Source: Galbibacter marinus
GTDB taxonomy: Bacteria > Bacteroidota > Bacteroidia > Flavobacteriales > Flavobacteriaceae
Assembly (NCBI RefSeq): GCF_000300875.1
Contig: NZ_AMSG01000007.1
Span: 62,001-126,000 of the forward strand
DNA: 64,000 nt
Reading direction: 5' to 3'
Made by a program: the position numbers and the translations under genes. Shown piece by piece: positions 8,796 to 17,062 of the stretch. Each line of letters begins with the position of its first letter. The first letter of the stretch is position 1. The notes below the pieces were generated by a model. That model saw nothing but the letters and a program-made list of their open reading frames with translations, was not told the DNA's origin and ran no database searches.

Positions 8796-9143
8796 GTGAA
8801 AATTAGACAAAAAGAGATCAAACAAACCACACTGACTAACAATTGTCCTGAATGTTTTTCAAACGAAGGCTTAATGTTGACTTTTTATCAAAAACATGTT
8901 GAAAGCCCTTGGTATAAAAAAGCCACTGGTGAGATCACCGATAGTATAAAATGCCAAAATTGTAATACAGATATTTATCCAGTACGATGGACTGATGATA
9001 TTGAGAGAGTTCGAGAATTTTACCTTAAGTCTATTGAATCTCCAACTCGCTATTTTAAGCTAACCCGTTTAGCAGTCATTACCCTGTTGGCTATAGCGGT
9101 GGTGGGAATTGCAGTATATGTAATTGTAAATAATGTGATATAA
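8796..9143 (+). CDS. Tail-anchored zinc-ribbon protein
   Basis: 115 aa, GTG start at 8796. Two CxxC pairs (Cys17/Cys20 and Cys53/Cys56) are spaced as in a zinc ribbon. A single hydrophobic helix (about 90-112) at the C-terminus would anchor it in the membrane facing the cytosol. It is 18 nt after the histidine kinase and probably co-transcribed. I do not recognise a named family. Confidence 0.72.
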   Translation: MKIRQKEIKQTTLTNNCPECFSNEGLMLTFYQKHVESPWYKKATGEITDSIKCQNCNTDIYPVRWTDDIERVREFYLKSIESPTRYFKLTRLAVITLLAIAVVGIAVYVIVNNVI

Positions 9144-9144
9144 C

Positions 9145-9534
9145 CTATAGCGCAGCTCGAATCTTACTGGCAATATCTTGAAATTCTTCTTCTGTAAGTT
9201 TAACCTTAGTTTGAAAGGTTACATCATTCATAGCATTTAAAGGAATAAGATGCACGTGGGTATGAGGCACCTCTAAACCAACTACAGACATCCCTATACG
9301 CTTACAATCAACAACCTTCTTTATGCCAATTGCTACTCTTCTAGAGAAGGCCATAAGATCCATATATGTCTGCTCATCCAAATCGAATATTTTGTCGACC
9401 TCCTTCTTTGGTACGCATAAGGTGTGACCAGCTGTATTTGGATTGATATCCAAAAAAGCAAAGAACTGATCATCTTCAGCAATTTTGTAACATGGAATTT
9501 CCCCTTGGATAATTTTAGTAAATATGGATGCCAT
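9145..9534 (-). CDS. HIT-family nucleotide hydrolase
   Basis: 129 aa. HIT (Hint/PKCI-like) proteins hydrolyse adenosine phosphoramidates and related nucleotides. The catalytic triad HTHVHLIP has His91, 93 and 95. The N-terminal SIFTKIIQGEIPCYKIAED is the classic HIT opening. Its stop is one base beyond the stop of the upstream convergent gene. Confidence 0.93.
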   Translation of the reverse strand: MASIFTKIIQGEIPCYKIAEDDQFFAFLDINPNTAGHTLCVPKKEVDKIFDLDEQTYMDLMAFSRRVAIGIKKVVDCKRIGMSVVGLEVPHTHVHLIPLNAMNDVTFQTKVKLTEEEFQDIASKIRAAL

Positions 9535-9630
9535 AAGTGTAATGGTTTATTGAAATACTAAAGTAGAAAAGCTTTGGCAATAGTTCAAACCTTTTTTTAA
9601 ACTAAATCCACTGATTTCAGACTTCATGAC

Positions 9631-9680
9631 ATAAAAATACCACCCAAAAACATATTTTGAATGGTATTTTTATAATTTTT
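9631..9680. terminator. Hairpin terminator downstream of trxA
   Basis: Perfect 12-bp stem (9631-9642 with 9662-9673, ATAAAAATACCA/TGGTATTTTTAT). A second small stem (CAAAA/TTTTG, 45-49 with 55-59 of the 96xx block) lies inside the loop. It is 48 nt beyond the trxA stop on the minus strand. The plus-strand side has the longer T tract, so it may also block read-through from the other direction. Confidence 0.65.
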
Positions 9681-9720
9681 TTACCTTCTTTGGTATATAT
9701 CTTCTAATAGCTAGTCTCTA

Positions 9721-10038
9721 CTATAAAAGTGAGTCGATAGCGTCGGTGTAGGCATTTTTAGGTGATACACCTACCTGACGTCCTACAAGCTCTCCATTCT
9801 GGAAAACCAAAACTGTTGGGATGTTTCTCACTCCGTACTTGGCTGCAAATTCTTGATTTGCATCTACGTCCAATTTACCAACGATTGCCTTTCCATCATA
9901 CTCCTCGCTAATTTGGTCAATGATTGGTCCAACCATTCTACATGGTCCACACCAAGCAGCCCAAAAGTCAACTAAAACTGGTTTGTCACTTTTTAAAACT
10001 ACTTCATCAAAAGTAGCATCTGTTATTTCTAAAGCCAT
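9721..10038 (-). CDS. trxA: Thioredoxin
   Basis: 105 aa from ATG at 10038. Active site WCGPC within VDFWAAWCGPCRM, cis-Pro in VRNIPTVLVF, and terminal QVGVSPKNAYTDAI. It is the general cytosolic dithiol reductase. A longer frame back to 10092 exists, but the extra 18 residues would overlap the -7 element at 10080-10087 and have no family counterpart, so the internal ATG is preferred. Confidence 0.95.
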   Translation of the reverse strand: MALEITDATFDEVVLKSDKPVLVDFWAAWCGPCRMVGPIIDQISEEYDGKAIVGKLDVDANQEFAAKYGVRNIPTVLVFQNGELVGRQVGVSPKNAYTDAIDSLL

Positions 10039-10079
10039 TTTAAAATATTTTAGAGTTTCACTTTCTTTTATGTGTTCTG

Positions 10080-10087
10080 CAAATTTA
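10080..10087 (-). promoter_or_regulatory. Bacteroidota -7 element for trxA
   Basis: The minus-strand sequence TAAATTTG matches the TAnnTTTG consensus exactly and lies 41 nt upstream of the chosen trxA ATG. A TTG occurs about 23 nt further upstream as a weak -33 box. Confidence 0.55.
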
Positions 10088-10205
10088 GTCAATTATTTCT
10101 GGCATCCTTACAATTGGATTATTTGTTTTGGCTATGTATACATTTGATTCATTTATACTTTTACGAGTTGATGAGCGTTTTAATGATAGTTAAAAAAACC
10201 AATGT

Positions 10206-10613
10206 ATGAAATATATTGTAATAGGGTTTTGCGCTTTTCTTAGTCTTTACCAGGCCCACGCTCAACAAAAAATTAACCCAGATAACTATGTTTGGGTAGA
10301 ACGAAAGGTGAAGGCCTCCGCATATAACTCTACCAAGGCACAGACTATTGGCAATCCGTCTATAGGGGCGTGGGGAGATAAACTTGAACCTGGTATGCTT
10401 GCCATTGCTATTTCAAGAGATCTAATTAAACTTGGGATTACAAGACATACACCTTTTAAAATAGAAGGATATCCCGGATATTATTTAGTTAAGGACAAAA
10501 TGCATGCTCGCCATAAAAATAAAATAGACTTATATATGGGAGACGATATTCAAAAAGCTAGAGAATTTGGAGTCCGAACCCTAAATGTTGAGTATGGCAT
10601 TTTAAAAAAATAA
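10206..10613 (+). CDS. Secreted 3D-domain (double-psi barrel) protein
   Basis: 135 aa. A signal peptide (about residues 1-19, cleavage after AHA) precedes a mature domain of 3D/RlpA-like type. KVKASAYNSTKAQT opens the barrel, and GYYLVKDKMHARHKNKIDLY with a following GDD carries the aspartates for which the 3D domain is named. Such domains occur in MltA-like lytic enzymes and phosphate-starvation-linked secreted proteins. An envelope role is probable; the substrate is unknown. An intrinsic terminator follows at once. Confidence 0.75.
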   Translation: MKYIVIGFCAFLSLYQAHAQQKINPDNYVWVERKVKASAYNSTKAQTIGNPSIGAWGDKLEPGMLAIAISRDLIKLGITRHTPFKIEGYPGYYLVKDKMHARHKNKIDLYMGDDIQKAREFGVRTLNVEYGILKK

Positions 10614-10648
10614 AACTGGAACTTATAAACGTACCAGTTTTATTTTTT
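10611..10648 (+). terminator. Intrinsic terminator
   Basis: 9-bp stem TAAAACTGG/CCAGTTTTA (10611-10619 with 10634-10642), 14-nt loop, then the T-run TTTTTTT. It starts at the stop codon of the 3D-domain gene. Confidence 0.85.
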
Positions 10649-10701
10649 TAAAATTGCGTGTTTATTTTTATATTTTATCCCTGTTCAACCTTTTCAATAC
10701 T

Positions 10702-12333
10702 TTAAGGTAACTGAGCTGGATAAAGCGTATTATAATCCGCCGCCTGAACACGAGGTAGACTTGCGTTATATGCTTTTTCTATTGCATCTAAAAAAGCATT
10801 AGCCACATAGGCATATCCTCTTGCTGTCGGGTGAATCCCATCTAGAGAGAAAGCTCCACCGAAAACCAAATCTCCTTTAAGTGTAAAGGAATCAAAAGCC
10901 ACACCAGTTTCTGCCACAGCTTTTAAAATAGCATTGGCATCTACAAAGGCTAATCCTTTAGACTCGGCCACCGATGCGATAGTCGCATTAAAGGCTTGAG
11001 TTGCATTTTTAACAGCTGTTTGTTCCTGTGGAACCAAAACCCATTTATCTTCCATGGGAAGGGTAATCCCTTCTACGGAAAATTGTCCAGCAAGCTGTTC
11101 ACTAAGCCCCATTCCCATTAAACCCTGCATCGCATCCACATTTAATGTCCCTATAGTACTACTACTTGGAAGGACAAACAAATCCTGCTCTGTGGCTTGT
11201 CTAGATTGACCATACATGCTACCTAGCAATTTAGCAACCATAGGAGCAGCTTGAGCAGGCAGCCCAAATTGTGCTAAAAAAGTTGGAAAACCAGGGTTTG
11301 CATTTAACGCGCCTTCAATCTGAAGAGAAATATCCGTTAAATATTCGTCTTTAATTACCACTGCATTGGGCTCTTGCTCTGAAAACACAATGGTTCGCTC
11401 TGGCATTTGCATAGCCACATAAATCTGATTCAAGGCCCCAAAAATAGAATTCAACATTGGTATTTGAGCTCCAAAATCAGGATTCTCTGGATTTAATGGA
11501 TTATACGGCACAGTAGTAAAGAAAGGAACTGCGGTAATATCAGGAATATTAGCTACTACACCTTTGGTGTTGTTGCTACTTAATTGCTCGACAAGAGTCG
11601 TATATACATTAGCAAAAACCATTGGATCGGTAATATCATTAGAAGCGTAAGTTGTAGGATCCATATTTCCCGCTTGATCAATGCCTGTACCTCCAGAGGT
11701 GGCATAACCTAAAACATCATTATTCCCTATCCAAAGAGAAAAAAATGTCGGTTGTTGTGCTAATGCATCCGCAAGTATACTTGTCGATGGGTTTGAAGCA
11801 AAGCGGACAAAATACGGGTTAGCTTGTCCAGTTTGTAAGCCCGCGATATTTCCATAACCCGGAGCCAACAAATGATAACTTAAAGCGCCAGGTACACCCA
11901 TATTATTATAGGTTCCCGTTAAGGTAGTAGAAACATCCGTGGTCGGTGAAACTGGTAGGCGTACTGGGCCTGCTCCATCAAAGTACAGTCTTGGTTCTTG
12001 AATCGTTGTTCCTGCCATTACAACACCTCCTAAATTATCTGCCATTAACGGTTGGGTAAACTCTCCCCCACCAACTTCAGAAAATTGGGAAGCCAGAATA
12101 TTCGGAAGTGAATTTTGTTGACCAGCAACAAACAAAGCTCCATCTGTATATCCAGAGGTCAGTGAATTTCCTAGTGAAACATAAGTTGAAAAGTCAGCCT
12201 CACCAGCAGAATAAACGATCTCTGGTTCTTGAGTAGATGCTGTATCATCATCTGAACTACAGCTATAGCTTACCAGAGATATCATAACTAGTAAGCTTAC
12301 ATAGGGTATATATCTTATTGTATTGATTTTCAT
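10702..12333 (-). CDS. Large SGNH/GDSL-hydrolase lipoprotein
   Basis: 543 aa. Lipoprotein signal with lipobox ending at Cys25 (VSYSC) followed by SSDDD, which suggests surface export in Bacteroidota. Block I reads SLGNSLTSGY (the GDSL Ser in a GNSL context), the Asn block is WIGNNDVLGY, and the catalytic Asp-x-x-His block near the end is LDGIHPTARGY. The expected Ser, Gly, Asn and His residues are therefore present, consistent with an active esterase or lipase. It is 21 nt downstream of a TonB-dependent receptor gene on the same strand, so the pair probably captures and hydrolyses an acylated or lipid ligand (inference). Confidence 0.85.
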   Translation of the reverse strand: MKINTIRYIPYVSLLVMISLVSYSCSSDDDTASTQEPEIVYSAGEADFSTYVSLGNSLTSGYTDGALFVAGQQNSLPNILASQFSEVGGGEFTQPLMADNLGGVVMAGTTIQEPRLYFDGAGPVRLPVSPTTDVSTTLTGTYNNMGVPGALSYHLLAPGYGNIAGLQTGQANPYFVRFASNPSTSILADALAQQPTFFSLWIGNNDVLGYATSGGTGIDQAGNMDPTTYASNDITDPMVFANVYTTLVEQLSSNNTKGVVANIPDITAVPFFTTVPYNPLNPENPDFGAQIPMLNSIFGALNQIYVAMQMPERTIVFSEQEPNAVVIKDEYLTDISLQIEGALNANPGFPTFLAQFGLPAQAAPMVAKLLGSMYGQSRQATEQDLFVLPSSSTIGTLNVDAMQGLMGMGLSEQLAGQFSVEGITLPMEDKWVLVPQEQTAVKNATQAFNATIASVAESKGLAFVDANAILKAVAETGVAFDSFTLKGDLVFGGAFSLDGIHPTARGYAYVANAFLDAIEKAYNASLPRVQAADYNTLYPAQLP

Positions 12334-12354
12334 AATCTTCGTTTTTACTTTAGC

Positions 12355-15105
12355 TTAAAAGTTATTTATTGTCCATGAAACATAAAGCTGTGTACCAACA
12401 TGTCCAGTACCGTAAGCAGTATAGTACTCTTCCCCAGATAAGTTGGCTGCACCAACTTTAAAAATGGATTTAATTTTAGGCACAGTATAATTCAACTGCG
12501 CATCCAATACTGAGATCGATGGGATGTTTCCATCACCAAAACTAGATTGCCAGAAATATGAATCACTCCATCTGTAACTAACGTTAAAACCAAAATTTTT
12601 AACCAGCTCTGTATGCCCGAAAGAGGCTTTAAACTTGTGCTTAGGTGTATTAAAACTAGCTCTAAACTCGGGATCATCTTGCTCAAAATCGGCAAAGGTA
12701 TAATTGGCACTAATATCAAATCCATTTAACACTTTACTTGCCACGGCAATAGAAGCACCGTAAGATTGCACCTGTGAATCGGCATTGGTATAGGCCTGAA
12801 AAACCTTATAATCTCCACTTTGTAATGCAAGAAGTGAAAGTGAGTTATCACCTACCTCCCCATACAAAGGTGCTATTACATTCTGTGAAGCAATAAAATC
12901 ATTATAGTCTGTAAAGTAAGCGTTCAAATCAACGGTCACTTTTCCAAAATGCCCGCGATACCCAACTTCATAAGCCATCGCTTTTTCTGGTTCTACTAGC
13001 TCCACACCTGAGGAAACTGGTGCTCCTTGTTCTACCGAGGCGACAGAAAAGGAATTCTCATAGGCTGCTCTAGCGCTAATGGTAGCAGTAGCATTCCCTC
13101 CATTTGCAGCTGGATTATTTACAGGAAAATCTCTAACATAACGATCTAGATTGTCCTTTGATGATCCCACCAAAATAGCTCTACCTACATCCAAACCAAT
13201 ATATAGGTCTTGAGTTGTCGGGTTTCTAAAGGCTGATTGGACAGAGGCCCGAAAGTTGTGATTTCTTTTAATTCCTGCTGTATAACCTATCGAAAATCTA
13301 GGTGTCATCTGTCCGTCAAATAATTCTGATTTATCATAACGAAGTGAAGCAGTTAGCTTCAAGCGTTCATCCATTAGTTTCTTTTGAATTTGAGTGTACA
13401 ACCCTAATTCACTATAACTAATAGGACCGTCGTAGTCTGTAAAAATAGTACCGAATGAGTTTAACCTGTAGGTCCTGTAGGACCCTCCTACTTGTATATC
13501 CGCAAAATCAATCAAATGCGAAAAATTGTAGTTCCCTTCAGCATGATACAATTGGGATCCGTCTCTAAATTGTGACCCTGTTGCTAAGTCAGGATTAGTG
13601 GTCACTGAGTTCAATGCTCTTTCAAAGGCTGGTGTTCCAGGAATCAGTCTACCCGTTTCAGCTGTCTGTCTAGCCAATTGGTGTGCTTGGTCATTTGATG
13701 CTCCCGCTAATGTAGCTTGAATGTAGGCTCCTGCATACTCACCGAACCATTGTTGATCACTTTTCCAAGACCTATTGATATTAATTCCCGTAAAACGCAT
13801 ATCGTAAGAGTCCCCAGCATCTTCATCGGTCATATAAGCTCGTAAGAAAAAATTATCATTGCGCACCTCAACTTTATGTTGTTGAAGAAAGAAGTTCTTT
13901 AAGGAATAGCGATTAGCACCTTGATAGATTGTAGCCCCTTTACCGACTTTAACTTGATATATAAATTCCAAATCATCGGCAAATGGACGGTAGTGAAGTG
14001 CTCCATCAAATTTGATACTCTGAGCTTCATAATCGGTAAGGTCACTTTCCAAATACCCTGTCCTGCTCACATTCTCACTTGGAAGCAAATTGACTGCTCC
14101 CGAAGGAATAATACCAGCTTCGGCTAAGGCTAGACCGACCGCTTGAATATTGGTACTTACCTCATCACCGTAGACATTTAAACCATCGTAATCGATTTGC
14201 TCACGCCCAGTCCCTGGCATCAAGACATTTTCCTGACTCACCGCAAACCAATCCGTACCTTCTAAATAGGAGAAATTAACTTTCGCTGCGAATTTATCTG
14301 AGAACTTTTTAGCAGCTCGAATTCCTAAATCCCAAAATATATTGTCGCCTGCTGCTTTTTGAGAGGTTAATCCTGATTTGGCATAGGCGCTGATCCCTTG
14401 AAAATCGAACGGACTTTTACTTCTCATAAACAATATCCCATTAAAGGCATTTGCTCCATAGAGTGCGGAGGATGCTCCAGGTAAAAGCTCAACACTTTGA
14501 ACGTCAATCTCCGTCATCCCTAGTAAGTTTCCTAGGGTAAAATTTAAAGCTGGAGCTGAATTATCCATCCCATCTACCAATTGGACGAATCTGGTATTGG
14601 CAAAGGAGGCAAATCCCCTAGTGTTAATAGATTTAAAGGTTAAACTGTTGGTATTGATATCAACCCCTTTTAGGTTTTCAAGACCATCATAAAAATCTAC
14701 TGAGGCCGTGTTTTTGATTTCTTTTAAACCAAATCTTTCCACAGTCACTGGTGATTCAAAAATACGTTCTGGTGTCCTTGATGCAGAGATTACAATCTCA
14801 CCCAAACTCATCGTTTCTTCTTCAAGTACAATGGCAAGGGTTTCTGAATCAGACAACGAAATCGTTTGCGTAACAAACCCAATACTTGATACTCTTATGC
14901 TCGCTGGCAAAGATTCTAATTGAAGTGAAAAATTACCGTCGAAATCTGTTGCGACACCTTGAGTTTGTCCAACCACCTGTAGCGATGCGCTAGGAATAGG
15001 TTGATTGTGGGCGTCCACTACTTTACCTTGAATGGTAATTTGTCCTAAGCATACACCACTACATAGTATACTTAGTACAAAAAAAATTGTTCTTATCATA
15101 ATCAT
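12355..15105 (-). CDS. TonB-dependent outer-membrane receptor
   Basis: 916 aa. The signal peptide (to about residue 21) is followed by a carboxypeptidase-regulatory-like beta-sandwich (about 22-100, ITIQGKVVDAHNQPIPSASL), a plug domain (about 110-225, with GASSALYGANAFNGIL), and a long beta-barrel. The protein ends in a hydrophobic strand with a terminal Phe (YVSWTINNF), as needed for BAM insertion. It imports a substrate using TonB energy. The ligand is unknown; the neighbouring SGNH lipoprotein is the best clue. Start at 15105, or the second Met at 15099. Confidence 0.92.
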   Translation of the reverse strand: MIMIRTIFFVLSILCSGVCLGQITIQGKVVDAHNQPIPSASLQVVGQTQGVATDFDGNFSLQLESLPASIRVSSIGFVTQTISLSDSETLAIVLEEETMSLGEIVISASRTPERIFESPVTVERFGLKEIKNTASVDFYDGLENLKGVDINTNSLTFKSINTRGFASFANTRFVQLVDGMDNSAPALNFTLGNLLGMTEIDVQSVELLPGASSALYGANAFNGILFMRSKSPFDFQGISAYAKSGLTSQKAAGDNIFWDLGIRAAKKFSDKFAAKVNFSYLEGTDWFAVSQENVLMPGTGREQIDYDGLNVYGDEVSTNIQAVGLALAEAGIIPSGAVNLLPSENVSRTGYLESDLTDYEAQSIKFDGALHYRPFADDLEFIYQVKVGKGATIYQGANRYSLKNFFLQQHKVEVRNDNFFLRAYMTDEDAGDSYDMRFTGININRSWKSDQQWFGEYAGAYIQATLAGASNDQAHQLARQTAETGRLIPGTPAFERALNSVTTNPDLATGSQFRDGSQLYHAEGNYNFSHLIDFADIQVGGSYRTYRLNSFGTIFTDYDGPISYSELGLYTQIQKKLMDERLKLTASLRYDKSELFDGQMTPRFSIGYTAGIKRNHNFRASVQSAFRNPTTQDLYIGLDVGRAILVGSSKDNLDRYVRDFPVNNPAANGGNATATISARAAYENSFSVASVEQGAPVSSGVELVEPEKAMAYEVGYRGHFGKVTVDLNAYFTDYNDFIASQNVIAPLYGEVGDNSLSLLALQSGDYKVFQAYTNADSQVQSYGASIAVASKVLNGFDISANYTFADFEQDDPEFRASFNTPKHKFKASFGHTELVKNFGFNVSYRWSDSYFWQSSFGDGNIPSISVLDAQLNYTVPKIKSIFKVGAANLSGEEYYTAYGTGHVGTQLYVSWTINNF

Positions 15106-15149
15106 TAGTTTTAGATTGATTTAGATAAGAACAATATACATATTTTTTC

Positions 15150-15185
15150 AATTCCGAAATTATTTAGTTTAAAAATTACGGAATT
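15150..15185. terminator. Hairpin between glmS and the TonB receptor gene
   Basis: Inverted repeat of 12 nt with one mismatch (15150-15161, AATTCCGAAATT; 15174-15185, AATTACGGAATT), 12-nt loop. It starts eight bases beyond the glmS stop on the minus strand. The T-rich tail (TATTTTTT) is on the plus-strand side, so strand assignment is uncertain. It probably separates the glmS and receptor transcripts. Confidence 0.5.
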
Positions 15186-15193
15186 AATATTTT

Positions 15194-17041
15194 TTACTCC
15201 ACTGTAACGGATTTTGCTAAATTACGTGGTTGATCCACATTACACTCTCGCATTACTGCAATATGATAGGAGAGCAATTGAAGTGGTATGGTCGTAATTA
15301 AAGGGGTTAACCCTTCCAAAGTTTCTGGAACCTCAATTACATGATCAGCCATTTCTCTTACCTCAGTATCTCCTTTAGTTACTACGGCAATAATCTTAGC
15401 TTTTCTAGATTTTATCTCTTGAATGTTACTTAAAACCTTTTCATAGTGTCCTCTTTTAGTGGCAATAACTACCACTGGCATATGCTCATCGATTAAAGCA
15501 ATAGGCCCGTGTTTCATCTCTGCTGCCGGATATCCTTCTGCGTGGATATAAGAAATCTCTTTAAGTTTTAAAGCACCCTCTAGAGCAACAGGGAAATTAT
15601 ACCCTCTTCCCAAATATAGGAAGTTAGGTGAATCCTTATACATTGATGATATGTACTTCACATGAGCATCTACCTTTAGGCACTCCTCTACTTTTGCAGG
15701 AATAGCCTCCATTTCTGCGATGTACTCACGTAGTTGTGAAGCTGATAGCATTCCTTTAAATTGAGCCAATTTAAGAGCGATCAAAGAAAGTACCGTGATC
15801 TGCGTTGTAAAGGCTTTGGTGGAAGCTACCCCAATTTCAGGACCAGCATGGGTATATGCACCAGCATGGGTTTCTCTAGCAATAGATGATCCTACTACAT
15901 TACAAACCCCAAATACGAAAGCTCCCTTTTCTTTTGCAAGTTTAATAGCCGCCAGGGTATCTGCCGTCTCGCCTGATTGCGAAATTGCAATCACTACATC
16001 ATTAGGAGTAATCACTGGGTTTCTATATCGAAATTCGGAAGCATATTCTACCTCAACTGGAATTCGGATTAAATCTTCAAAAATATATTCAGCCACAAGA
16101 CCAGCATGCCATGAAGTTCCACAGGCAACGATGATAATTCGTTGAGCACTAGTTAAGCGCTCTATATTATCTTCAATTCCAGCCATTTTAATGATTCCAT
16201 CATTGAGAAGTAGACGACCTCTATAGGTATCTTTAATAGCATCAGGCTGTTCGTGGATTTCTTTCAACATAAAATGGTCATAGCCATTCTTTTCGATCTG
16301 TTCTAAATTGAGTTGCAATTCCTGAACATAAGGTGCAACTGCTTTATCATCTCTAATTTGGCGAACCTTTACATCCCTACCACGTCTGATAATAGCCATT
16401 TGCTCATCCTCTAAATAAATAGCATTATTGGTGAACTCAATAAATGGAGACGCATCAGAGGCGATGAAAAACTCATCCTCTCCAACTCCAATAGCTAGTG
16501 GGCTTCCTAACTTAGCGGCTATAATTTCATCAGGTTTGGTTTTGTCAAACACCGCGATAGCATAGGCTCCAATCACCTGGTTTAAGGCGAGTTGAACTGC
16601 CTTCCCAAGCTTTACACCTTCGTTAAGTTTAATATCTTCAATTAGATTGACCAATACCTCAGTATCGGTATCAGATTCAAAATGATATCCTCTTTTTTGC
16701 AGAGCTTTTTTAATAGCCCCATAATTCTCAATAATTCCGTTATGGATAATTACAAGATTTCCAGAGTTTGAGTAATGAGGATGTGCGTTTACATCATTTG
16801 GAACACCATGAGTAGCCCATCGGGTATGTCCTAAGCCGATATTTCCAGAAGTTACTCCTTCTAATTCTGCTTTAGATTTCAGATCGGCTACTTTACCTTT
16901 GGTTTTACAAAGTTTAATGTCTTCGGCATCAAAAAGTACGATGCCTGCACTATCATATCCTCTGTATTCGAGACGTTCAAGACCTTTGGTCACTATTGGA
17001 TAGGCTTGCTTGCCCCCAATATATCCAACTATTCCACACAT
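15194..17041 (-). CDS. glmS: Glutamine-fructose-6-phosphate aminotransferase
   Basis: 615 aa. Makes glucosamine-6-P, the first step to UDP-GlcNAc for peptidoglycan and LPS. The class II glutaminase domain starts with MCGIVGYIG (Cys2 nucleophile after Met removal), then RWATHG, HNGIIENY and SDTDTE. Two SIS sugar-isomerase domains follow (CGTSWHAG, SQSGETADT, GRGYNFPVALEGALKLKE), and the terminal PRNLAKSVTVE is canonical. It is last in the operon glycogen synthase-DUF4270-glmS (gaps 15 and 21 nt). No glmS ribozyme is expected or seen. Confidence 0.97.
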   Translation of the reverse strand: MCGIVGYIGGKQAYPIVTKGLERLEYRGYDSAGIVLFDAEDIKLCKTKGKVADLKSKAELEGVTSGNIGLGHTRWATHGVPNDVNAHPHYSNSGNLVIIHNGIIENYGAIKKALQKRGYHFESDTDTEVLVNLIEDIKLNEGVKLGKAVQLALNQVIGAYAIAVFDKTKPDEIIAAKLGSPLAIGVGEDEFFIASDASPFIEFTNNAIYLEDEQMAIIRRGRDVKVRQIRDDKAVAPYVQELQLNLEQIEKNGYDHFMLKEIHEQPDAIKDTYRGRLLLNDGIIKMAGIEDNIERLTSAQRIIIVACGTSWHAGLVAEYIFEDLIRIPVEVEYASEFRYRNPVITPNDVVIAISQSGETADTLAAIKLAKEKGAFVFGVCNVVGSSIARETHAGAYTHAGPEIGVASTKAFTTQITVLSLIALKLAQFKGMLSASQLREYIAEMEAIPAKVEECLKVDAHVKYISSMYKDSPNFLYLGRGYNFPVALEGALKLKEISYIHAEGYPAAEMKHGPIALIDEHMPVVVIATKRGHYEKVLSNIQEIKSRKAKIIAVVTKGDTEVREMADHVIEVPETLEGLTPLITTIPLQLLSYHIAVMRECNVDQPRNLAKSVTVE

Positions 17042-17062
17042 AAAATTTTTCTTTAAATCGGT

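Noticed and set aside
10039-10092. Longer N-terminus for thioredoxin
   Set aside because: The extension overlaps the -7 promoter box and has no counterpart in the family; ATG 10038 fits.
12492-12725. 77-codon minus-strand frame inside the TonB receptor gene
   Set aside because: Out-of-frame shadow of a well-supported gene, no start context or family.
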